A stretch of 64,000 nt of DNA from Pseudomonas azotoformans (GTDB lineage Bacteria > Pseudomonadota > Gammaproteobacteria > Pseudomonadales > Pseudomonadaceae): assembly GCF_001579805.1 (NCBI RefSeq), contig NZ_CP014546.1:3162001-3226000 (forward strand). Direction: 5' to 3'. The position numbers were made by a program, and so were the translations under genes. This document shows, one piece after another, positions 17,625 to 26,959 of this stretch. The number at the start of each line of letters is the position of its first letter. The stretch's first letter is position 1. A model generated the notes under the pieces. The model saw only the letters and a program-made list of their open reading frames with translations. It did not search any database and was not told where the DNA came from.

Positions 17625-19142
17625 GTGACGCACCTCAATCAGCCTGCTCCGCCACTGCCCGCTGTGCGCAGTATTCTCGCCTCACTGATGATGGCGATCT
17701 TCCTGGGGGCGTTGGATCAGACCATTGTCGCCGTGTCCATGCCCGCTATTTCCGCCCAGTTCCACGACGTCAACCTGCTGGCCTGGGTCATCTCCGGCTA
17801 CATGGTGGCGATGACCGTGGCGGTGCCGATCTACGGCAAGCTCGGCGACCTGTACGGGCGGCGGCCGATGATGCTGATCGGCATGGGCTTGTTCACCCTG
17901 GCCTCACTGTTCTGCGGCATGGCGCAAAGCATGGAGCAACTGGTGCTGGCGCGGATCCTCCAGGGCATCGGCGCCGGCGGCATGATCTCGGTGAGCCAGG
18001 CGATCATCGGCGATATCATCCCGCCCCGCGAACGCGGCCGCTACCAAGGCTATTTCAGCAGCATGTACGCGGTGGCCAGCGTGGCCGGGCCGGTGCTGGG
18101 CGGCTACATGACCGAATACCTGTCGTGGCGCTGGGTGTTCCTGATCAACTTGCCCTTGGGCGCCGGCGCCTGGTACGTCGCCCATCGCACGCTGGTGGGC
18201 CTGCCGGTGCCGCAGCGCAAGCCGATCATCGATTACCTCGGCACTGTGCTGATGATCATCGGCTTGACCGCCTTGCTGCTGGGCATCACCGAAATCGGCC
18301 AGGGCCATCACTGGCGTGACAGTCAGGTGCTGGGCTTGCTGGTGTGTGCGCTGGTGGCGTTGACGGTGTTTGTCTGGCACGAGCGCCGGGCGCGAGAGCC
18401 GTTGTTGCCGATGCATTTGTTTGCCAACCGCAGTGCGGTGTTGTGCTGGTGCACGATCTTTTTCACCAGCTTCCAGGCGATTTCCCTGACGGTGCTGATG
18501 CCGCTGCGGTATCAGACAGTGACCGGTTCGGGTGCGGACAGCGCGGCGTTGCACCTGTTGCCGTTGGCCATGGGCTTGCCGATGGGGGCTTATTTTGCCG
18601 GGCGCATGACCTCGGTGACCGGGCGCTATAAGCCAATGATCCTCAGCGGCGCATTGCTGAGCCCGTTCGCGATTCTCGGCATGGCCTTGAGCGCGCCCCA
18701 GGCAGTGGGGCTGACGGCGCTGTTTATGCTGCTGTGCGGCATCGCCGCTGGCATGCAGTTCCCGACCTCACTGGTGGGTACGCAAAACTCGGTGGAACAG
18801 CGCGATATCGGCGTCGCCACCAGCACCACCAACCTGTTCCGTTCCCTGGGCGGGGCGGTGGGGGTGGCGTGCATGTCGGCGCTGTTGCTGGCGCTGTTGC
18901 AGGATTCCAGCTTCGCCCACCTGGCCAGCGGCGCGTTGGTGGCCGAAGGCAGTTCCGGCAACGTGCTGCTCGACGGCCTCAACGCCGCCCCCGGCCCGGC
19001 GCAGGATGCCCTGCGCGGGGAGTTGGCGGTGACATTCCGGCATTTGTTGATGGTCAGTGCGGCGGTGTCACTGCTGGGGCTGGCGGCGGCAATCGCGATG
19101 CCCAATCGGGTGCTGCGTGGCCGTGAAGACAAGGCCAAGTAG
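17625..19142 (+). CDS. DHA2-family (EmrB/QacA) multidrug efflux MFS transporter
   Basis: A 505-residue, fourteen-segment drug:H+ antiporter. Signatures include FLGALDQTIVAVSMPAI in helix 1, motif A-like GKLGDLYGRRPMM, and RILQGIGAGGMISVSQAI with GPVLGGYMTEYLSWRWVF (motif C) in helices 4-6. The start is a GTG at 17625 with GAAGG at 17613-17617; a GTG at 17583 lies inside the hairpin. Following pobA on the same strand, it may export toxic aromatic acids, but a general drug pump is equally possible. There is no adjacent membrane-fusion partner. Confidence 0.88.
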   Translation: MTHLNQPAPPLPAVRSILASLMMAIFLGALDQTIVAVSMPAISAQFHDVNLLAWVISGYMVAMTVAVPIYGKLGDLYGRRPMMLIGMGLFTLASLFCGMAQSMEQLVLARILQGIGAGGMISVSQAIIGDIIPPRERGRYQGYFSSMYAVASVAGPVLGGYMTEYLSWRWVFLINLPLGAGAWYVAHRTLVGLPVPQRKPIIDYLGTVLMIIGLTALLLGITEIGQGHHWRDSQVLGLLVCALVALTVFVWHERRAREPLLPMHLFANRSAVLCWCTIFFTSFQAISLTVLMPLRYQTVTGSGADSAALHLLPLAMGLPMGAYFAGRMTSVTGRYKPMILSGALLSPFAILGMALSAPQAVGLTALFMLLCGIAAGMQFPTSLVGTQNSVEQRDIGVATSTTNLFRSLGGAVGVACMSALLLALLQDSSFAHLASGALVAEGSSGNVLLDGLNAAPGPAQDALRGELAVTFRHLLMVSAAVSLLGLAAAIAMPNRVLRGREDKAK

Positions 19143-19144
19143 TC

Positions 19145-19984
19145 TCAGGGGCTGTAATAACCCACCGCCACCATGAAATGCCCGGCCTTGCGCACATACG
19201 CATGCTTGTTCTCGACCTTGTCGGTCACCGGGTTTTTCCAGCGGTATTTGTATTCGCCCTGATCCTGCTCGGCCATCAACTTGAGGATCGGCTCGCCCAC
19301 CGGCTTGCCGTCCGGGTCCTTGATCTTGCTGAAGTCGGTGTTGACCAGTCGCAGGTTGGTGCCGTGGGCTACATAGCGCTGGGTATCGAGGTCCACCACG
19401 AACACATAAAGGTCATCCTGCAGGAAACCGCCCTGCAATGAGTTGATGGCCTTGAGTGTGCCGGTTTCATCCTTGAGCAAGGCGGTTGCCGCCTTGTTGC
19501 GCAGGGCCCGGGCCTGTTCCGGCGTGGCCCGTGGCAGGTAATAACCCACCGCGAGAATGCGTTCGCCCACGCGCTGATAAAACACATGCTTGTGTTCGAC
19601 CTTGCCATCGTTCCAGTTCTGCCAGCGATAGTCGGCCTGCTGGATGCCCTGGCCTTCCGGTACCTTGAGCGCATCCTTGAAGGACTGGCGCAAATCCGGC
19701 CCGAGCACTTCGGATACATCGCGGCCGATCAAGGCGGAGGAGGGGCCACCGCTGGCCAGTAGGACGCCTTGGGTGTCGACCACGAACACATAGCGGTCGT
19801 GGTCGACGAATTCGCCCTGTCGGCTGAAGGCGGCAAACGCCTTGTCGCCGTTGCTCTGGTAGTAGGCCAAGGCTTTTTCCAGCAGCGCCTTGGCCGCCTG
19901 GGCGTCTTCATCCTGAGTCGTTGCGGCGTGCACCTGGCTGAAACACAACAGCAGCAGCCAGGTGAGTCGGAACACTGCCTTCAT
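19145..19984 (-). CDS. Periplasmic tandem Cache-domain protein
   Basis: A 279-residue protein with a signal peptide (LTWLLLLCFSQVHAA). Two similar Cache-type repeats follow: RYVFVVDTQGVLLASGG to KHVFYQRVGERILAVGYY, then LYVFVVDLDTQRYVAHG to KHAYVRKAGHFMVAVGYY. Each carries the HGTN/SGGPS-like loop and the conserved GYY ending. Cache domains bind small ligands, usually as sensor parts of chemoreceptors or kinases; here no membrane or signalling domain follows, so it would be a free periplasmic binder. It lies 54 bases downstream of cynS on the same strand and could be in the same transcript. Confidence 0.84.
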   Translation of the reverse strand: MKAVFRLTWLLLLCFSQVHAATTQDEDAQAAKALLEKALAYYQSNGDKAFAAFSRQGEFVDHDRYVFVVDTQGVLLASGGPSSALIGRDVSEVLGPDLRQSFKDALKVPEGQGIQQADYRWQNWNDGKVEHKHVFYQRVGERILAVGYYLPRATPEQARALRNKAATALLKDETGTLKAINSLQGGFLQDDLYVFVVDLDTQRYVAHGTNLRLVNTDFSKIKDPDGKPVGEPILKLMAEQDQGEYKYRWKNPVTDKVENKHAYVRKAGHFMVAVGYYSP

Positions 19985-20038
19985 TATCCGTCCCTCGTTC
20001 TTGTTGGTGTGACAAGAGCGTAGACGGTCGCGGGCGAC

Positions 20039-20509
20039 TCAGAAGGGTTTGGTCGGCAGGTACTTGCCATCCAGGGTGATTACCGCGCGAGAGCCACCGT
20101 CCGGGTCCTCGACCTTCTTGATGTCCAGCTTGAAGTTGATCGCACTGATGATGCCGTCGCCGAATTGCTCATGGACCAGCGCCTTGAGGGTGGTGCCGTA
20201 GACCTGGAGCATTTCGTAGAAACGGTACATCGTCGGGTCGGTCGGCACGCCGCCGGGGAAGCTGCCGCGCAGGGGCACGCTCTGCAGCAGGCGGCTGGCG
20301 TCCTGGTCCAGGCCGAGCTTGTCGCAGACCACGTCCGCAGCGTCCTTGGGCAGCGGATGCTGGCCGAGCAGGGCGGCGGTGACGAACGCCAGGCTGAGCC
20401 CGGTGCCGTCGGTGAGGTCCTGCCAGGACAGGTTCTTGCGGGCCTTGAGGTCGATAACGGTGTCGGCCAGGGCCAGGCGTGGGGTTTGTGAGAAGTTGGA
20501 TTGCAACAT
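20039..20509 (-). CDS. cynS: Cyanate hydratase (cyanase)
   Basis: A 156-residue cyanase, which converts cyanate and bicarbonate to ammonia and two CO2 (via carbamate). The catalytic residues known from E. coli are present at the same numbers: Arg96 and Glu99 (MYRFYEM) and Ser122 (GIISAINFK). The N-terminal part is the usual helix-turn-helix-like domain. It lies 27 bases downstream of the carbonic anhydrase gene, forming the cynT-cynS operon, with a divergent CynR-like regulator. Confidence 0.97.
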   Translation of the reverse strand: MLQSNFSQTPRLALADTVIDLKARKNLSWQDLTDGTGLSLAFVTAALLGQHPLPKDAADVVCDKLGLDQDASRLLQSVPLRGSFPGGVPTDPTMYRFYEMLQVYGTTLKALVHEQFGDGIISAINFKLDIKKVEDPDGGSRAVITLDGKYLPTKPF

Positions 20510-20536
20510 GGTGTTGTCCTCTGGGTTGAAATGGGG

Positions 20537-21166
20537 TCAGGCAGCGTGGATCTGATTGAGCAGCGACACGAAGCGCCCGCTGCGGCTGTCCAGGGCGTCG
20601 ATGGCGCCGGTTTCGATGTCGTATACCCAGCCGTGCAACGTCAGCCGACCTTGTTCCAAGGCCAGGGCGACGGAGGGGTGGGTCTTGAGATTGGCCAACT
20701 GGGCGATCACGTTTTCGCGCACCAAGTCGCTCAAGCGGGCGGCATCGGATGTGTGCTGGCGGGCGGCGTTGATCACCTTGGCCGACTCGGCATGGCGCAG
20801 CCAATTGGCCACGGCCGGCAGGTGATCCAGGCATTTGCAGGTGGAGATGGCGGTCATCGCGCCGCAGTCGGAATGGCCGCAGATCACAATGTCACTGACC
20901 CCCAGCACCGCCACCGCGTATTCGACGGTGGCCGACACACCACCCGGCTCCGGGCCGTAGGACGGCACGATGTTGCCAGCGTTGCGGATCACGAACAGAT
21001 CGCCCGGTTCCTGCTGGGTCAGCAGCTCGGGAACCACACGGCTGTCGGAACAGGACACAAACAGCGTGCCCGGGGTTTGCGTGGTCGCCAGGTGTTTGAA
21101 CAGGTCGCTGCGTTGGGCAAAGGCTTCGGCCTGGAATTTGCGGAAGCCGTCGATGAGATGTTGCAT
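20537..21166 (-). CDS. cynT: Beta-class carbonic anhydrase
   Basis: A 209-residue beta-carbonic anhydrase. Zinc ligands are Cys39 (VSCSDSR), His98 and Cys101 (CGHSDCGA), with the Asp41-Arg43 catalytic dyad. In the cyn system it replenishes the bicarbonate consumed by cyanase and prevents CO2 loss. A GAGAA ribosome site precedes ATG 21166. It is the first gene of the cynTS operon and divergent from the CynR-like gene. Confidence 0.94.
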   Translation of the reverse strand: MQHLIDGFRKFQAEAFAQRSDLFKHLATTQTPGTLFVSCSDSRVVPELLTQQEPGDLFVIRNAGNIVPSYGPEPGGVSATVEYAVAVLGVSDIVICGHSDCGAMTAISTCKCLDHLPAVANWLRHAESAKVINAARQHTSDAARLSDLVRENVIAQLANLKTHPSVALALEQGRLTLHGWVYDIETGAIDALDSRSGRFVSLLNQIHAA

Positions 21167-21277
21167 GGGAAGTTCTCCTTGCGTCGCTGATGGGGCAAGG
21201 ATGGAAGTTTTCAGCTATAGCGTCCAAGACCGGCTTATTATGGTTTCTATTGGTCATTCCTATAGTTGGGGGCTTCG
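21167..21277. promoter_or_regulatory. cynT-cynR divergent control region
   Basis: 111 bases between divergent starts. Two copies of the self-complementary hexamer CTATAG lie at 21215-21220 and 21260-21265, 45 bases apart, flanking an AT-richer stretch (GCTTATTATGG, TTCTATTGG). This spacing is compatible with a LysR recognition/activation site pair, but no exact T-N11-A palindrome is evident. Confidence 0.35.
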
Positions 21278-22144
21278 ATGCTGCTGCGCCATATCCGTTA
21301 CCTGCTGGCGGTGGCTGAACACCGCAATTTCACCCGTGCCGCCGAGGCGCTGCATGTGTCGCAGCCGACCTTGTCGCAGCAGATCAAGCAGTTGGAAGAC
21401 ACCTTGGGTGCGCCGCTGTTGGACCGCTCCGGGCGCAGCGTGAGCCTGACCGATGCCGGTGAAGCCTATGTGCGCTTTGCGCGGCTGGCCTTGCAGGACC
21501 TGCAGGCCGGCACCCGCGCCATGCATGACGTGCAGGACTTGAGCCGAGGCAACCTGCGCCTGGCCATGACGCCGACCTTTACCGCCTACCTGATCGGGCC
21601 GTTGCTGGCGCAGTTCAATCAGCGCTATCCGGGCATTACCGTGAGCATCGAGGAACTGACCCAGGACCGCATGGAAACCGCCTTGGCGGAAGACGCGCTG
21701 GATATCGGCATTGGTTTTACCGGCGAGCATCTGCCGGACATCGAGTGCGAAGGGCTGTTTGTTGAAACGCTGAGTGGGGTGGTCGGCGCCAACCATCCGG
21801 GGTTGCACAGTCGGCAGTGGCTGGCGCAACCCCTGGTGTTGTTGAACACCGGCTTTGCGACCCGCCGCTACATCGATGAGTACTGCCGTGCCCAGGGGAT
21901 AAGGCCGTTGATTGCGATGGAGGCCAACTCCATCAGCGCAATCATCGAAATCGTGCGCAGCACGGCGCTGGCAACCATCCTGCCCAGCGCGATCGCCGAG
22001 GCCCAGCCAGGGTTGAACGCGGTGGCGATCAGCCCGGCATTACCCCAACGCACCGTGGCACTGCTAAGTCGCAAGGGCGCCTATCGCAGTGCCGCGTGTC
22101 GCGCCTTCGTGGCGTTGATCAAGGCGCGGCCAGCCACTGGCTGA
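21278..22144 (+). CDS. cynR: LysR-type regulator CynR
   Basis: A 288-residue LysR protein: MLLRHIRYLLAVAEHRNFTR, then QPTLSQQIKQLEDTLGAPLLDR, the standard DNA-binding domain. The sequence style and divergent placement upstream of cynT-cynS match CynR, which in E. coli activates cynTSX in response to cyanate. ATG 21278 was chosen with the GGGGG tract upstream. Its last 26 bases overlap the convergent PheC-like gene. Confidence 0.88.
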   Translation: MLLRHIRYLLAVAEHRNFTRAAEALHVSQPTLSQQIKQLEDTLGAPLLDRSGRSVSLTDAGEAYVRFARLALQDLQAGTRAMHDVQDLSRGNLRLAMTPTFTAYLIGPLLAQFNQRYPGITVSIEELTQDRMETALAEDALDIGIGFTGEHLPDIECEGLFVETLSGVVGANHPGLHSRQWLAQPLVLLNTGFATRRYIDEYCRAQGIRPLIAMEANSISAIIEIVRSTALATILPSAIAEAQPGLNAVAISPALPQRTVALLSRKGAYRSAACRAFVALIKARPATG

Positions 22145-22892
22145 CGATAGCGTCATAGACCCCCGTGGCCTGGCTCAGGTGCAGCCATTGATCGACGTAG
22201 CTTTTCCAGGCCACATCATCACGGGGCAACAGGAAGGCTTTTTCGCTGTACTGCATCTGCCGCTCGGGGTTCACCGCACACAGCCCCGGCTTGAGCTTCT
22301 GCTGGTAACGCGCTTCGCTGGCGTCGGTGATCATCACATCGGCCTTGCCCGCCAGCAGTTCGTCGAAAATGGTCACGTTGACGTGCAGGCGGATCTGCGC
22401 CTGGCCCAAGTGGGCACGGGCGAATACTTCGTTGGTGCCGCCGGCCGGTTCGATCACGCGCACTTGGGGCTGGTTGATCTGTTCGACGCTCTGGTAGCGC
22501 TGCACATCGGCACAGCGTACCAACGGGATCTTGCCGTCGACGCCCAGGGATTGGCTGAAGAAGGCTTTTTTCTGGCGCTCCAGCGACACCGAAATGCCGC
22601 CTACGGCGATGTCACAGCGCTGGGCCAGGAAGTCCGGCATCAGGGTTTTCCAGGTGGTCGGCACCCATTGGATTTTTGCGTTGAGGCTCTTGGCCAGGGA
22701 CTCGGCCATGGCGATGTCGATGCCTTCGTAGCGGCCATCGGCGCGCAGCGAGGTGTAGGGCTTGTAGTCGCCGGTGGTGCAGACCGTCAGCGTGCCGCGT
22801 TGCAACACCTGGTCAAGGCGCGACGGCGCGGTGTCGGCCAGGGCGCCGGTGGCCAGACTTGCCAGTACACAGAGGGCGAAGGGAGCTTTCAT
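22119..22892 (-). CDS. Periplasmic PheC-like protein (cyclohexadienyl dehydratase / amino-acid-binding family)
   Basis: A 257-residue exported protein of the type-3 solute-binding fold, with signal peptide LCVLASLATGALA. It closely follows the P. aeruginosa PheC pattern: LDQVLQRGTLTVCTTGDYKP, YEGIDIAMAESLA, GGISVSLERQKKAFFS, GGTNEVFARAHL and TDASEARYQ. PheC makes phenylpyruvate or phenylalanine from prephenate or arogenate in the periplasm, and the Glu of the TDAxEAR segment, which I recall as catalytic, is kept. Equally it could be a plain amino-acid-binding protein; no ABC permease genes are adjacent. Confidence 0.78.
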   Translation of the reverse strand: MKAPFALCVLASLATGALADTAPSRLDQVLQRGTLTVCTTGDYKPYTSLRADGRYEGIDIAMAESLAKSLNAKIQWVPTTWKTLMPDFLAQRCDIAVGGISVSLERQKKAFFSQSLGVDGKIPLVRCADVQRYQSVEQINQPQVRVIEPAGGTNEVFARAHLGQAQIRLHVNVTIFDELLAGKADVMITDASEARYQQKLKPGLCAVNPERQMQYSEKAFLLPRDDVAWKSYVDQWLHLSQATGVYDAIVSQWLAAP

Positions 22893-23224
22893 GCGGTCGA
22901 GTCCTTGGGGCATGGGCGTGGGCGCTCATTATTTCCAGCACCGGGCACGGTAGCAAGGCGCAGCGAATGTTTAGCCAAGTCGCAACCAAACTCCGCCAAC
23001 CCTGAATTTAATCACCTGTGCTGGCGTGTGACGCTGGCGATTACCTCTAGCATTGTGATTCCCGCATGGACGGCTCTTCCGACACCCACCCCGCGACACT
23101 GCCGTCCGATCTCGCGTTCTGGGCCCTGTTCCACTGCCGACACGCACGCCCACCAGATACTGCATTCCTACGTTGATCCATCCCCTGGATGGCGCGCACC
23201 TGCGCGCCTGCCTGACCCACACGT
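22893..23224. other. Intergenic region with no clear gene
   Basis: About 330 bases between the start of the PheC-like gene and the glutamine-synthetase-like gene, presumably holding both divergent promoters. A 36-codon frame from ATG 23066 shows no recognisable sequence, and I see no strong hairpin or operator. Confidence 0.5.
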
Positions 23225-24607
23225 ATGAGAATGCCCATGAGTGTCTTTGCCTGCCTGCACGAAGCCCAGTCCTTCCTTGAACAGAACCCGGACATTGAGA
23301 TGTTCGAGCTGTTTATCCTCGATAACAATGGCGTGCCACGCGGCAAGTTGCTGCACCGTGATGAGTTGCTGGCGGTGTATGAAAGTGGCCGGCCTTTGCC
23401 CAGTACCATTCTTGGCCTGACCATCAATGGCGACGACGTGGAAAACTCCGGGCTGGTGTGGGAAGTGGGTGATATCGATTGCCGCGCCTACCCGATCAGC
23501 GGCAGTTTGCAGCGCATGCCGTGGCGCCTGATTCCGACAGCGGCCGTGCAAGTCAGCATGCACCCCACCGAAGGCCTGCCCGCCACCGTCGCCGACCCCC
23601 GGCACTTGCTGGCCAAGGTGATTGACGGACTCAAGGCCGACGGCTATTACCCGGTGATGGCGGCGGAACTGGAGTTCTACCTGCTCGACCAGAAACCCGA
23701 CAGCCACGGCCGCCCGCAGCCGGCGCGGGATGTGGACGGCGGTCGCCCGCGTTCGACTCAGGTCTACGGCCTGCGCGAGCTGGAGCAGATCGAGCCTTTC
23801 CTCGCTGACCTTTACAGCGCCTGCAAACTGCAGGGCATTCCGGCGCGAACGGCCATCTCCGAATACGCGCCGGGCCAGGTTGAAATCACCCTGGAACACC
23901 GCGCCGACGCCCTGCAAGCCATGGACGAAGCGGTGCGCTACAAACGCCTGGTCAAGGGTGTGGCGCATAAACACGGGATGACTGCCTGCTTCATGGCCAA
24001 GCCGTTCGACGACCTGGCTGGCACCGGCATGCACATGCACGTCAGCCTGGCAGACGCCGAGGGCAACAACCTGTTCGCCAGCGAAGCCACCGACGGCACG
24101 CCGCTGCTGCGCCACGCCGTGGGCGGCATGCTCAGTACTTTGCTTGATTCCTTGCTGATGTTCTGCCCGAATGCCAACTCCTACCGCCGCTTCCAGACCA
24201 ACAGCTACGCCCCGCTGGCCGCCACCTGGGGCGTGGACAACCGCACCGTCAGCCTGCGGGTGCCGGGCGGCCCGGCGAATTCCCGGCATATCGAGCACCG
24301 CATCTGCGGCGCCGACGCCAACCCCTACCTGGCCGCTGCCGCGATCCTGGCCGGCATCCATCGCGGTATCCGCGAACAGCGCGACCCTGGCGCCCCGGTA
24401 GAAGGCAACGGCTACGCCCAGGCCAAGGAGTTGCTGCCCACCGACTGGCTGACCACCTTGCGCGCCCTGGAAGGGTCGAGCTGGGCGCGGGACGCGTTCG
24501 GCAGTGAATTCCTCGGCGTGTACCTGGCGGTCAAGCGCGCCGAATACCGCCAGTTCATGGGCGAGGTGGGCGAGCAGGATTGGCGTTGGTATCTGCATCA
24601 GGCGTGA
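23225..24607 (+). CDS. Glutamine synthetase family protein (gamma-glutamylputrescine synthetase-like)
   Basis: A 460-residue GS-fold ligase (456 if ATG 23237 is used; neither start has a strong ribosome site). The N-terminal beta-grasp has FELFILDNNGVPRGK and the catalytic domain has AELEFYLLD, GTGMHMHVSL, SYRRFQTNSYAP, DNRTVSLRVPGG and GADANPYLAAAAILAG. These match the PuuA/SpuI-type gamma-glutamylpolyamine synthetases more than assimilatory GlnA, lacking its adenylylation segment. Such enzymes attach glutamate to putrescine or another amine using ATP. No puuB/C/D partners are adjacent, so the amine is uncertain. Confidence 0.85.
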   Translation: MRMPMSVFACLHEAQSFLEQNPDIEMFELFILDNNGVPRGKLLHRDELLAVYESGRPLPSTILGLTINGDDVENSGLVWEVGDIDCRAYPISGSLQRMPWRLIPTAAVQVSMHPTEGLPATVADPRHLLAKVIDGLKADGYYPVMAAELEFYLLDQKPDSHGRPQPARDVDGGRPRSTQVYGLRELEQIEPFLADLYSACKLQGIPARTAISEYAPGQVEITLEHRADALQAMDEAVRYKRLVKGVAHKHGMTACFMAKPFDDLAGTGMHMHVSLADAEGNNLFASEATDGTPLLRHAVGGMLSTLLDSLLMFCPNANSYRRFQTNSYAPLAATWGVDNRTVSLRVPGGPANSRHIEHRICGADANPYLAAAAILAGIHRGIREQRDPGAPVEGNGYAQAKELLPTDWLTTLRALEGSSWARDAFGSEFLGVYLAVKRAEYRQFMGEVGEQDWRWYLHQA

Positions 24608-24707
24608 ACCGGCTTCGGTGGTGAACGTTTCGACCTTTTTTTGACATTGCACTGGTTAAGCTGCAAATCAAGGTCGTTCACTGCCGTTCCACCCACATGA
24701 GCCCGCG

Positions 24708-25307
24708 ATGTCGCCACAACCACCCTCATCCATCGAGATCGAATACGCCGAGCGCTGTGACCGCGAACACGCCAGGGTCTGCGGCGATACACGCCCGCCA
24801 GGGCTGCGGCAGCGCCTGGCGTCGTGGCGCGACGAGTGGATGGTGCGCCAGGCGCTGAAAGTCGCGGGCGAGCCTGGGTTGGTGTTGGACCTGGCCTGTG
24901 GCTCGGGGCGCTTTTGGCCCGTGCTGGCCGAACACGTCAATCGGGTGATCCTGGCGTCGGACAACTCCCAGGACATGCTCGACCATGCCCGCACCCATCA
25001 CCCGGCGTCGTTGCTCAAGCGCGTCAAGACGTTCCAGGGCTCAGCGTTTTCCATCGGTTTGTCGGCGAATGCGGTGGACTGCATTTTCTGCCTGGAATTG
25101 TTTCGCCATGTGCCCAGCAGTGAAGGGCGCTCGGCCCTGCTGCGGGAGTTCCACCGGGTCAGCCGCGACACGGTGATTGTCTCGGTCCATTCCCGCACTG
25201 CCGTCGAAGATGAGTTCCGCCAGGCGGGCTTCAAGGTTCTGCATCATCAGGAATTCATGCCAGGCTCAAGCCTGTGGCGGGTCTACGTGCTGCGTAAGAG
25301 AGGATAA
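24708..25307 (+). CDS. Class I SAM-dependent methyltransferase
   Basis: A 199-residue protein with SAM motif I LDLACGSGRFWPVL near residue 60, motif II-like ILASDNSQDML, and a motif IV region DCIFCLELFRHV, typical of methyltransferase type 11. The N-terminal 45 residues include a Cys/His-rich stretch (YAERCDREHARVCGD) also present in relatives. It stands alone before rnd. The substrate is unknown. Confidence 0.8.
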   Translation: MSPQPPSSIEIEYAERCDREHARVCGDTRPPGLRQRLASWRDEWMVRQALKVAGEPGLVLDLACGSGRFWPVLAEHVNRVILASDNSQDMLDHARTHHPASLLKRVKTFQGSAFSIGLSANAVDCIFCLELFRHVPSSEGRSALLREFHRVSRDTVIVSVHSRTAVEDEFRQAGFKVLHHQEFMPGSSLWRVYVLRKRG

Positions 25308-25429
25308 GTCCCGCCTGTCGGACTATTCTTCAACTCCTGTCTGAGTTTTCATGGTCGCCTGTGCACTGCGGATGCTCGCTAGCCCCTTTCGCGATATATA
25401 CTGCGCGCCATTCTTCAAGGGAGAGCCGT

Positions 25430-26563
25430 GTGGCCATCGATATTCACTGGATCTGCGACAACGATAGCCTCGGCCAGCATTGCGCCGAATGGCAGCAGTT
25501 GCCATTCGTCGCCCTCGACACCGAATTCATGCGGGTCGACACCTTTTATCCCATTGCCGGGCTGATCCAGATTGGTGATGGCGTACGCGCTTACCTGATC
25601 GATCCCCTGACCATCGACAACTGGCAACCCTTGGCCGCCTTGCTGGAGAACCCGGCGGTGATCAAGGTGGTGCATGCCTGCAGCGAAGACCTCGAAGTGT
25701 TGCTGCGGTTGACCGGCAGCCTGCCAGTGCCGTTGTTCGACACCCAATTGGCCGCCGCTTACCTGAATCTTGGTTTCTCCATGGGCTACTCGCGCCTGGT
25801 GCAAGCCGTGCTGGATATCGAGTTGCCCAAGGGCGAGACCCGTTCCGACTGGCTGCAGCGGCCCTTGTCCGAGACGCAGGTCAGCTACGCCGCCGAAGAC
25901 GCGGTGCACTTGGCCGAGGTTTACACCCGCCTGCGTCCCCAACTGTCGGACGACAAGTACGCCTGGGTGCTGGAAGACGGCGCGGAGTTGGTCGCCAACC
26001 TGCGCCGCGAAGTCGACCCTTACGAGGTGTATCGCGACGCCAAGCTGGCCTGGAAGCTGTCCCGCGCCCAACTGGCTGTACTGCGTGAGCTGTGCGCCTG
26101 GCGCGAGCAGCAGGCGCGCGCCCGTGACCTGCCGCGTAACCGCATCATTCGCGAACACTCGTTGTGGCCCCTGGCCAAATCCCAGCCGGATAACCTCGCC
26201 GCCCTGGGCAAGATCGAAGACATGCACCCGCGCACCGTGCGTCAGGACGGCCAGTTCCTGCTGGACCTGATCAAACGTGCCGGCAGCGTGCCGATGGACC
26301 AATGGCCACCCGCCGTTGCCGAACCGTTGCCGGTGGACGCCGCCGCACTGATCAAGCAACTGCGTGCCCTTGGCCAAGCTGAAGCCGAACGCCTGGAGAT
26401 GGCGCCGGAACTGATGCTGCGCAAGAAAACCCTCGAAGCCCTGGTCAAAAGTGGCTACCCCGATGGGCCTTATAAATTGCCAGACTCGCTGCGTGGCTGG
26501 CGCCGCGAGTTGATGGGCCAGGCGCTGCTCGACAGCCTGGCCACCGCCGGAGAACAGCCTTGA
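25430..26563 (+). CDS. rnd: Ribonuclease D
   Basis: A 377-residue 3'-5' exoribonuclease that trims tRNA and other stable RNA 3' ends. The DEDD exonuclease residues are visible: Asp30 and Glu32 in [12 protein letters not shown], Asp in [12 protein letters not shown], and the motif III Tyr/Asp in [14 protein letters not shown]. An HRDC domain follows ([18 protein letters not shown] near residue 225). The start is GTG 25430 with GGGAGAG just upstream, giving [12 protein letters not shown]. The stop overlaps the TTG start of ycgL by four bases. Confidence 0.95.
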   Translation: MAIDIHWICDNDSLGQHCAEWQQLPFVALDTEFMRVDTFYPIAGLIQIGDGVRAYLIDPLTIDNWQPLAALLENPAVIKVVHACSEDLEVLLRLTGSLPVPLFDTQLAAAYLNLGFSMGYSRLVQAVLDIELPKGETRSDWLQRPLSETQVSYAAEDAVHLAEVYTRLRPQLSDDKYAWVLEDGAELVANLRREVDPYEVYRDAKLAWKLSRAQLAVLRELCAWREQQARARDLPRNRIIREHSLWPLAKSQPDNLAALGKIEDMHPRTVRQDGQFLLDLIKRAGSVPMDQWPPAVAEPLPVDAAALIKQLRALGQAEAERLEMAPELMLRKKTLEALVKSGYPDGPYKLPDSLRGWRRELMGQALLDSLATAGEQP

Positions 26564-26853
26564 AACGTATTTGCTCCATCTACCGCAGCCCTAAACGCGC
26601 CGGCATGTACCTTTACGTCCTGAAAAGCGATGCCCTTGAGCGCGTGCCTGAAGGCCTGCTCACCGTATTCGGCAAGCCGGTACACGCGTTCAACCTGGTG
26701 CTGACGCCTGAGCGCAAGCTGCAACAGGAAGACATCGTGCAGGTGCTGGAAAACCTCGACAAACAGGGTTACCACCTGCAAATGCCGCCACCCGAGGACG
26801 AGTACATCGAACACTTGCCCGAAGAGCTGCTGCGTCGCAACGACCCGATGTGA
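26560..26853 (+). CDS. YcgL domain-containing protein
   Basis: A 97-residue protein of the YcgL family, small cytosolic proteins of unknown function that are conserved next to rnd in gamma-proteobacteria. Family segments [17 protein letters not shown] and [14 protein letters not shown] are clear. It starts at a TTG that shares bases with the rnd stop (TTGA), so it is translationally coupled. Confidence 0.93.
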   Translation: MKRICSIYRSPKRAGMYLYVLKSDALERVPEGLLTVFGKPVHAFNLVLTPERKLQQEDIVQVLENLDKQGYHLQMPPPEDEYIEHLPEELLRRNDPM

Positions 26854-26959
26854 TCGACCCGTGCTCCGTCCGGGGCACGTGCTTCAATGGAATCGTATAA
26901 GTGGGCGGTGGCCGTAAGGATGCGGGCAGCCGTCCGTACTGTTTTGAAAGGTTTTATGC

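Noticed and set aside
23066..23176. A 36-codon frame before the glutamine-synthetase-like gene
   Set aside because: No ribosome site or recognisable sequence; too short to support.
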